Positions 5,912 to 11,070 of a DNA stretch of 11,070 nt are shown here, piece by piece. The stretch is from an uncultured Clostridia bacterium (GTDB taxonomy: Bacteria; Bacillota_A; Clostridia; Peptostreptococcales; Anaerovoracaceae). Below the pieces are notes generated by a model. It saw only the letters and a list, made by a program, of their open reading frames with translations. It searched no databases and was not told the DNA's origin. The stretch's first letter is position 1. Every line of letters starts with the position of its first letter. The translations under genes and the position numbers were made by a program. The stretch lies in assembly GCA_946645735.1 (NCBI GenBank), contig CAMPCK010000009.1, forward strand, positions 1 to 11,070, read 5' to 3'.

Positions 5912-6967
5912 TTATCCGAGACGCTTTACCATATTCTCATAGTTTACACAGGAAAGAAGCGCGGTGTCCTTTGTTATTCTTCCTTCCTTATACAGGTTCA
6001 GAAGATTGCCGTCCATGGTGCACATGCCGTCCTGGGCACCTGCCTGCATGACGGATTCCAGCTGATGGAGTTTGTTTTCTCTGATCATGTTCTGAACGGC
6101 AACGGTGGATTTCATTATTTCAAATACGGGGATGAGTCCGCCGTCCACAGAAGGCACCAGCTGCTGACACACGATTCCCTTTAATATCTGAGCCAGCTGT
6201 ATTTTGACCTGCTGCTGCTGATTTGCGGGGAATACGTCAAGAATTCTGTTGATGGTATTGGCCGCTCCGCTTGTATGGAGGGTGCTTAAGAGAAGCACTC
6301 CTGTCTCTGCCGCAGTCATGGCCGATGAGATGGTATCGTAGTCCCTCATTTCTCCGAGAAGAATTACATCGGGGCTTTCTCTGAGAGCCGATCTCAGAGA
6401 TTCCAGATACCCGGGAGTATCTATGGATATCTCCCTCTGGCTCACTATAGCCTTGTCATGTCTGTGTATATACTCAATGGGATCTTCCATGGTTATTACG
6501 TGGCAGTCCCTTGATTTGTTGATCCTGTCGATCATGCATGCCAGGGTCGTGGACTTTCCTGTTCCGGCGGAACCGGTGATGAGCACCAGGCCCTTCTTGT
6601 TATCCGCAAGAGAAAGCACGCTTTCAGGTATACCGAGATCCTTGGGATCCGGCAGTCCGAATCTGATGACTCTGATGACAGCAGCAAGAGAACCGCGCTG
6701 CCTGAATACGTTCACTCTGAACCTTCCCATCTGGGGTATGGCTATGCTGAAGTCATCATCAGCCCCCTTATCCAGATTGGTTTTGTCACGCTTTCCCACT
6801 TCATATATCTCGTCCACCAGGACCTTTATGGAATCCGGAAGGAGTTTCTCTCCCTCCAGTCTTTCCTGGTGTCCCTTTATCTTGAGAGTCACAGGAAGGC
6901 CTGCAACTATAAATATATCAGAAGCTTCAGCTTTTATGGCCCTGTCAAGTATTTCAGTTATTCCCAT
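5912..6967 (-). CDS. pilT: PilT-type ATPase (type IV pilus retraction/twitching motor)
   Basis: This is a hexameric secretion ATPase that, in known systems, powers pilus retraction from the cytosolic face of the membrane. Its 351 residues match the PilT length. Motifs in order: Walker A GSAGTGKST 132-140, Asp box ITMEDPIEY 158-166, Walker B VILLGEMRD 201-209, His box LSTLHTSGA 228-236, and the PilT-type 'AIRNLIRE' motif as AVQNMIRE 290-297. The assembly ATPase PilB would be longer and carry a four-cysteine zinc site, which is absent. The start has AAGGAGG closely upstream. It lies between the 128-residue membrane protein (11-base gap) and the SARP-type regulator. Being the only ATPase of the set in this window, it may serve a different direction of work here, or its partner may be elsewhere. 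Confidence 0.94.
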   Translation of the reverse strand: MGITEILDRAIKAEASDIFIVAGLPVTLKIKGHQERLEGEKLLPDSIKVLVDEIYEVGKRDKTNLDKGADDDFSIAIPQMGRFRVNVFRQRGSLAAVIRVIRFGLPDPKDLGIPESVLSLADNKKGLVLITGSAGTGKSTTLACMIDRINKSRDCHVITMEDPIEYIHRHDKAIVSQREISIDTPGYLESLRSALRESPDVILLGEMRDYDTISSAMTAAETGVLLLSTLHTSGAANTINRILDVFPANQQQQVKIQLAQILKGIVCQQLVPSVDGGLIPVFEIMKSTVAVQNMIRENKLHQLESVMQAGAQDGMCTMDGNLLNLYKEGRITKDTALLSCVNYENMVKRLG

Positions 6968-6978
6968 GCTGTCCTCCT

Positions 6979-7365
6979 TCAGTTATTGCCGGTCCAGAGG
7001 TTTCCGAAGTCAGTGTTCTGGACCCAGTCGTGTTCATATTTCCAGGATGTGATATCATATGATCCATCCTCAAGTCTGACCCCGATAATGAGGTTCATGT
7101 CGCCCTCTTTAAGGGTCGTTACGAAGGTCTCGCCGTCCTCCGCCCTTTCAAAGTCTGCAGGAAGAGCACCCTGATCCAGATCTCTTAAGAGTTCCTGGCC
7201 TCTGGCCTCCAGGGCATATCTTTCTGTGACGGTATCCGCGTATTTCTCCGCAAGCCTCATGTCCGCCCCGGCTGTCGTAAATGACAGGATTGAAAGGATC
7301 GTAAGGCAGATGCTGATCACCGTAAGGAGAAGAGCAAGAGGTCCCAGTTTAGGTGTGTGGTTCAT
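6979..7365 (-). CDS. Small one-helix membrane protein of the pilus-like operon
   Basis: This 128-residue protein is not a family I can name. A hydrophobic segment (about residues 9-31) follows a short basic N-terminus, then comes an acidic soluble part outside the membrane, ending in a Trp-rich tail (SWKYEHDW...NLWTGNN). That layout, and a helical stretch right after the membrane segment (AEKYADTVTERYALEARGQ), resemble a pilin-like minor component, but there is no G-F-T-L-x-E prepilin signal. Its ATG overlaps the previous stop codon as ATGA, and its GGAGG ribosome site lies inside the last codons of that gene. It precedes pilT by 11 bases. Confidence 0.82.
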   Translation of the reverse strand: MNHTPKLGPLALLLTVISICLTILSILSFTTAGADMRLAEKYADTVTERYALEARGQELLRDLDQGALPADFERAEDGETFVTTLKEGDMNLIIGVRLEDGSYDITSWKYEHDWVQNTDFGNLWTGNN

Positions 7366-7805
7366 GATCTCCCCTCCTTTATGTATATTTCAGATTCCAG
7401 TGCATATACGGGTTCGCTGCCTCCTTCGAGGCTGACGTAAACCGTGCTTTTAACCAGTCCGGATCCGTCAGGCTCCCAGTCTATATCCACTATGTATCTT
7501 CCGTCTTTGTCAGCTTTCAGGTCTTCATTGTATCTTGCTTCCAGGCTGTACTCACCGTCCTGAAGCGCCATGGCATTGTCGTTCTCGTTGAGCCTTCCGA
7601 GAAGTTCCTCTTCAGACTCCGATGCCGCTGCCATCTCCTGGACATTCTGGGCGAGGATCACGGATTCAGTAAGGGCTTTCGCTTCACCGGATTTGATCAG
7701 TCCTGCACCGAAAACTCTTGTGAGCATCAGAATGATGCAGATGAATACCACTATGAGGAGCAGGGCTTCCACATAGAAGGCAGTTATCTGATGTCTCTTG
7801 TTCAT
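7362..7805 (-). CDS. Minor-pilin-like one-helix membrane protein
   Basis: The 147-residue protein starts with MNKRHQ, then 'ITAFYVEALLLIVVFICIILML', a long hydrophobic helix preceded by a basic tip and holding one Glu, reminiscent of a type IV prepilin. The usual Gly before the cleavage site is missing and the Glu is not cleanly at position +5, so processing by a prepilin peptidase is uncertain. A helical stretch follows (residues about 38-75) and then beta-like segments (GEYSLEARYNED, GRYIVDIDW, STVYVSLEG), as in pilin globular heads. The start overlaps the upstream stop as ATGA; GGAGG lies 6 bases before it, within the preceding gene. The product is probably a structural part of the pilus-like machine. 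Confidence 0.82.
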   Translation of the reverse strand: MNKRHQITAFYVEALLLIVVFICIILMLTRVFGAGLIKSGEAKALTESVILAQNVQEMAAASESEEELLGRLNENDNAMALQDGEYSLEARYNEDLKADKDGRYIVDIDWEPDGSGLVKSTVYVSLEGGSEPVYALESEIYIKEGRS

Positions 7806-8269
7806 GACCTGCCTCCTTCCTCGCTTCTCAGCTTCACAAAGAGGCCTCCCTCATCCGTCTCTACCCTTAAGACATCTTTTTCGGGCATTTCAAGGCTGAA
7901 GGTACCGGTCTCCCCTATGACCTGAGCATTATCGGGATCAAGGGGTCCGTCCTCTTTTCCAAAGTCTTCAATGACCTTGCCGTCCATAGCATATATCCTT
8001 AAGGCATATCCCGTATCCCCGTCGGAGATCACCAGGATCTTTCCATCCTGGGAATCCATGAGTTTAACGGCTCCCTCCGTATCATTATCCTTGATACTGG
8101 TTGAAATATATGCAAGCACAGCACGGCTTTCGCGGTTGTCATCCTGTGTATTTACAGTTCCCCTGTATGCCTGGGCTCCGAAGACCACCAGCATAAAGAA
8201 TCCCGCAAGAAACAGTCCTACGATGGCCATGGTATAGATTGCCATGTGGTTTCTTCCTTCACTCTTCAT
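7802..8269 (-). CDS. DUF4860-like one-helix membrane protein
   Basis: The 155-residue protein has a hydrophobic segment at about residues 10-33 ending in VVFGAQAYRG, then a helical stretch with 'SRAVLAYISTSIKDNDTEGAV' and beta-rich sequence (GTFSLEMPEKDVLRVETDEGG). This resembles the DUF4860 family found next to type IV pilus genes in Clostridia, recalled from memory and not searched. A pilin-like or pseudopilin role is likely. The start at 8269 overlaps the upstream stop as ATGA and has GGAGG 7 bases upstream. Met9 (8245) also has a purine-rich AAGGAAG before it, so a shorter form is possible. Confidence 0.82.
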   Translation of the reverse strand: MKSEGRNHMAIYTMAIVGLFLAGFFMLVVFGAQAYRGTVNTQDDNRESRAVLAYISTSIKDNDTEGAVKLMDSQDGKILVISDGDTGYALRIYAMDGKVIEDFGKEDGPLDPDNAQVIGETGTFSLEMPEKDVLRVETDEGGLFVKLRSEEGGRS

Positions 8270-8601
8270 GATGCGGCCTCCCCTCCGGAGTTCCTGGGAC
8301 TTACGATAACTGTCGGCGGCAGATTTGACGCAAAGGCATCGTAGGTCACATAGAAATCCTCAGTATTTATCTTGAGCCCGTAGTTGTCTTCAAGATACTT
8401 GAGGTCAGGAGGATATACTCCCTCCACCACATAGCACTGAAGAGCTCCCTTCTTCACGGTCTCCTGGATGGCCTGGGCGCTTTCTTCGCTCAGATCCCTT
8501 CCGGAATCCTTGAAGACAAAGGCCATAAGACCTATGAGGAGTATTACCATCAATACCAGAATGATCTTTATGGTGTTTTTTCTTTTGATATCAGAATACA
8601 T
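8266..8601 (-). CDS. Small pseudopilin-like membrane protein
   Basis: The 111-residue protein has a basic start (MYSDIKRKN), a hydrophobic helix at about residues 10-29, and a helix continuing through 'AQAIQETVKKGALQCYVVEG'. It then has YPPDLKYLEDNYG (about 63-75), similar in layout to the 'Y-P-x-x-L' region after the long helix of GspG/ComGC-like pseudopilins. It lacks the prepilin GF-x-x-x-E signal. The start is supported by AAAGGAGA about 8 bases upstream. It lies 18 bases after the PilC-like gene and overlaps the next gene by four bases. The product name is an inference from shape and neighbours. Confidence 0.8.
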   Translation of the reverse strand: MYSDIKRKNTIKIILVLMVILLIGLMAFVFKDSGRDLSEESAQAIQETVKKGALQCYVVEGVYPPDLKYLEDNYGLKINTEDFYVTYDAFASNLPPTVIVSPRNSGGEAAS

Positions 8602-8619
8602 CCGGGTTCTCCTTTAAGA

Positions 8620-9666
8620 TCATCCCACTGAGTTCATCATTCCAATAAGAGGAAGCATTACGCTTAAGAGGGAAAGTCCTACAGTCACCATGAGGATTCC
8701 CGAAAGAAGAGGATCAACGATTCCCACGAGTCTGTCCACCAGATTCGTGCAGTTCTCCTCAAGAAGCTCTGTCAGTCTCTGAAGGACTGATTCCATGTTT
8801 CCGCTTCTTTCTCCTGCAAGGAACATTCTTCCGTATACGGGTTCAAACAGTTCCTCGTCATAGGCTGCCTGGGCGATGCTGTGGCCCTCTTCCATCCTAT
8901 CAAGACATTTTTCGAGCTTGGCTTCAACGCTCTTGTTGTCTGTCATGGGTATACTCTCAGCCACGGCCTTGTCCTGCATCTCTCCGCTGGCGATAAAGGT
9001 TGAAAGAGCTGAGGTGAATCTGAACATTCCCATGCTTTCTATAATTGACCTTGTGATGGGTATTCTGTTAAGCACCTTCTCCACAGGTCCGCGGTTTCCC
9101 TTTTTCCACATGAAATATCCTATGAAAAGAAGAAGGGCTATGACCGCCATAACTATGAGGGCAACCCAGCAGAACACATATGCCCAGCGTATATAGCTGT
9201 AGGATGAAGCTGCCAGACTTCCTGTCAGGCTGTTATATACGTCCGTAAAGGACGGAAGCACCATGGTGAGCATCACAAGGAGCACAACCACGATGAGCAC
9301 CAGCATGGCCGCGGGATAGGTCACGGCATTTCTGATCTTCTCAGATATGGTTTTCTGTTCTTTGTAGTATTTGGAAAGTCTGAAAAGGATATCTTCCAGC
9401 TTTCCGGAGGAAACTCCTGCTTCCACCATTTCTATGGCGTACTTGGGGAAGATGCCGCTCTCCTTCATGGCAACATCCAGTCCCATGCCCATGTCGACCT
9501 GTTCCTTCATTATGGTCAGTCCGTGCTGGAGGACTCCTTCGCTGCCCTTGCTCTCGCTTTTGAGAAGCCCTATGGCTTCATCAGTCTGTATTCCGGAGCG
9601 AATCATCATGGCCATGCTTTCAAAGAAAGCACTTACGCCCAGATAATCGAGTTTTTTGCTGTTCAT
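8620..9666 (-). CDS. PilC/GspF-type inner-membrane platform protein
   Basis: This 348-residue protein has the two-domain T2SSF layout. The first cytosolic domain (about residues 8-112) contains 'MVEAGVSSGKLEDIL', and the second (about 205-315) contains 'RMFLAGERSGNMESVLQRL', the matching repeat. Membrane segments lie near 115-137, 163-187 and 318-342. Proteins of this family form the platform on which the secretion ATPase acts in type IV pili and type II secretion. GGAG lies about 8 bases before the ATG. The PilT-type ATPase is encoded in the same run, four genes on. It follows the transglutaminase-like lipoprotein gene by 17 bases. Confidence 0.92.
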   Translation of the reverse strand: MNSKKLDYLGVSAFFESMAMMIRSGIQTDEAIGLLKSESKGSEGVLQHGLTIMKEQVDMGMGLDVAMKESGIFPKYAIEMVEAGVSSGKLEDILFRLSKYYKEQKTISEKIRNAVTYPAAMLVLIVVVLLVMLTMVLPSFTDVYNSLTGSLAASSYSYIRWAYVFCWVALIVMAVIALLLFIGYFMWKKGNRGPVEKVLNRIPITRSIIESMGMFRFTSALSTFIASGEMQDKAVAESIPMTDNKSVEAKLEKCLDRMEEGHSIAQAAYDEELFEPVYGRMFLAGERSGNMESVLQRLTELLEENCTNLVDRLVGIVDPLLSGILMVTVGLSLLSVMLPLIGMMNSVG

Positions 9667-9683
9667 TGTTTGGCTCCTTCCCT

Positions 9684-10667
9684 TTAGTAGTAATATACAT
9701 CCGAATAGTTTTCACCGTTTCCGATGAACTTCATGTCGGCTCCGTTGGCCGAGAAGGTTATATCCATTCTCGTCCATTCTTTTCCCTTGGCTTCAAATTT
9801 GACGGTGACCCAGCCGGTCTCCTCCGTGTAGAACATATTCCAGGCGTGATAGAGATCGTCCGGGGAGACGTAGCCGAAGACCATCTTGACAGGGATTCCC
9901 TGGCTTCTCATCATGGCTGCTCCTAAGGCAGCATAGTCCAGGCAAATTCCCTTTCCCGTTTCCATGGTCTCATCGGGATTTGGCAGATACCCCGACTGTA
10001 CGCTTTCGGCCTTAGGATGATCGTATTTTACGGTATCGCAGATATATTCGAATATAGCCGATACCACTCCCAGAGCATCCTGCTCATGGGAAGCCAGCTC
10101 CTGAGCCTTAAGCACGCACTTGGATTCCTTATTGTAGTTCACATAATCACTGGGTCTCAGGAATGGCTGAAATTCATCCCTCAGCTCCACGGATTTTTCC
10201 GCGGAGTAGATGCAGGCGTACTTGGTATCCCCCACATTCTCCATTACCCTGAAGGTGTAGGTACCGTTTCCGCTCTGCAGAGGGAACACCGAAGGCGTCC
10301 CGTCGGAACTGAGGTCATAGTTATAGGTGGTGTCTCCCTTTATGACCTGGAATTTCAATCTTTTGTCAGATTTCGCCGAAGCCGCCACATAGCCCTTGGA
10401 AAGGGATGAACAGTCAATGGAAGCCTGTCCGTTTCCCTCGGCTTTATCCTTGCGGTATGAAGCCGACTTGAACTCCGGCGCCTCATAGGGCACGAAATCT
10501 TCGCCCTCTTCAGCCTCCTGGGTTTCTTCCTGAGAATCAGAAGAAGGCACCTGTGATTCAGGAACTGCCTGTTCATCCCCGCACCCGGTGATGAACAGCA
10601 ATGTCAAAAGCATGCACAGGAGAAGTATCAGAAACCTTCCCGCGCCCGAAATTTTCTTTTGACACAT
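9684..10667 (-). CDS. Transglutaminase-like domain lipoprotein
   Basis: The 327-residue precursor has a lipoprotein signal: basic start, hydrophobic core, and lipobox FITGC with Cys29, so it should be anchored outside the membrane. An acidic Ser/Glu-rich linker (30-60) follows. After an uncharacterised middle part (about 65-165, beta-like), the transglutaminase-like domain holds a Cys-His-Asp triad: Cys242 in GKGICLDYA, His274 in LYHAWN, Asp302 in WTRMDITF. In bacteria such domains are often proteases or amidases, so the reaction is unknown. The start has an AGGAAA site close upstream. The gene lies between the Hpt and PilC-type genes, which suggests a cell-surface role tied to the pilus-like system. 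Confidence 0.88.
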   Translation of the reverse strand: MCQKKISGAGRFLILLLCMLLTLLFITGCGDEQAVPESQVPSSDSQEETQEAEEGEDFVPYEAPEFKSASYRKDKAEGNGQASIDCSSLSKGYVAASAKSDKRLKFQVIKGDTTYNYDLSSDGTPSVFPLQSGNGTYTFRVMENVGDTKYACIYSAEKSVELRDEFQPFLRPSDYVNYNKESKCVLKAQELASHEQDALGVVSAIFEYICDTVKYDHPKAESVQSGYLPNPDETMETGKGICLDYAALGAAMMRSQGIPVKMVFGYVSPDDLYHAWNMFYTEETGWVTVKFEAKGKEWTRMDITFSANGADMKFIGNGENYSDVYYY

Positions 10668-10676
10668 ATTCTTTTC

Positions 10677-11018
10677 CTAACCGATCATTTCTTTTAATTC
10701 GCTGAGTTTATCGAAGATTACTTTGAGATTATCGCTGTAATCCATTTCTGTTCTTGCTCTTAAGAGCTCCGTTATTTCACATATGGGTTCATAGATGGGG
10801 TCCAGGGAGAGGTTGCCCGTAGTCCCCTTCAGGGCATGGGCCGCTTCAAAGGCCTGGTCCAGGTCGCCGCTATCTATGGCTTCCTTAAGTTTATTGAAGT
10901 TGCCGTCCTCTGCTGCCATGCCTATGAGACGGAAATAGAATGCCTCGTTTTTCATGCATCTTTCCAGTCCTTTGTCAGTGTCTGCGCCGAATTGCACCAG
11001 TCTGTCAATTGTAAGCAT
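10677..11018 (-). CDS. Hpt-domain phosphotransfer protein
   Basis: The 113-residue soluble protein is a stand-alone histidine phosphotransfer domain. The phosphorylated residue is His61 in AAHALKGTTGNL (59-70), the typical H-x-LKG-x-(S/A/T) motif. The rest is helical and matches the Hpt length. It would relay phosphate between a hybrid kinase and a response regulator. GGAGG lies 9 bases before the ATG, inside the last codons of the gene ending at 11020. The partner kinase may be that upstream gene. It is the first complete gene of the pilus-like run. Confidence 0.9.
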   Translation of the reverse strand: MLTIDRLVQFGADTDKGLERCMKNEAFYFRLIGMAAEDGNFNKLKEAIDSGDLDQAFEAAHALKGTTGNLSLDPIYEPICEITELLRARTEMDYSDNLKVIFDKLSELKEMIG

Positions 11019-11019
11019 T

Positions 11020-11070
11020 TCACAGGTCCTCCTTTATAAAATCAGTAAATTTATCTTCGGGAACAGGCAT
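11020..11070 (-). CDS. C-terminal end of an upstream gene, only 16 residues visible
   Basis: The frame reads MPVPEDKFTDFIKEDL then TGA, one base before the Hpt start. The ATG at 11070 is probably internal, because the tail ends with the ribosome site of the next gene. The piece could be the end of a receiver domain ('PVPEDKFTDFI' is like the part after the conserved Lys-Pro), which would fit the adjacent Hpt gene, but 16 residues cannot settle this. Confidence 0.45.
   Translation of the reverse strand: MPVPEDKFTDFIKEDL

Noticed and set aside
6423..7052. A 209-codon open frame on the plus strand opposite pilT
   Set aside because: It mirrors the strongly conserved PilT motifs and has no recognisable protein features.

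Overview
The window looks like chromosomal DNA of a low-to-mid GC Gram-positive anaerobe of the class Clostridia, possibly Lachnospiraceae-like. The grounds are strong AGGAGG-type ribosome sites, a PyrR-type transcription attenuator, a Gram-positive type IV pilus-like operon of small one-helix proteins, and a sigma-54 activator fused to a domain from clostridial amino-acid fermentation. Every convincing gene lies on the minus strand, so the window is read from high to low coordinates. No RNA genes, insertion sequences, phage genes or CRISPR were seen.

From 11070 down to about 4175 lies a tightly packed run of genes, probably one operon. It holds the tail of an unidentified upstream gene, an Hpt phosphotransfer protein, a transglutaminase-like lipoprotein, a PilC/GspF inner-membrane platform protein, four small membrane-anchored proteins (three junctions overlap by ATGA), a PilT-type ATPase, a SARP/BTAD-type regulator with a degenerate GGDEF-like C-terminus, and a small multi-drug export family membrane protein. 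No assembly ATPase, prepilin peptidase or canonical pilin is present here.

From 4165 to 1068 lies what appears to be a self-contained sigma-54 module. A 695-residue enhancer-binding protein carries, in place of a usual sensor, a full-length domain resembling L-erythro-3,5-diaminohexanoate dehydrogenase of lysine fermentation, with a damaged nucleotide-binding loop. Just after its stop codon are two copies of an 18-bp site of form TGANTCA-N4-TGANTCA, 31 bp apart. A third copy lies inside the 3' end of its own gene. About 160 bp downstream is a near-perfect -24/-12 promoter driving a cytosolic protein of unknown function made of three 84-residue repeats. This regulator, sites, promoter and target form the most interesting part of the window.

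The last part (about 1025 to 1) is a uracil permease gene, cut by the window edge, with its own promoter and a complete PyrR-dependent attenuator: PyrR-binding hairpin, antiterminator and terminator. The terminator of the repeat-protein gene abuts and nearly overlaps the -35 element of this promoter.
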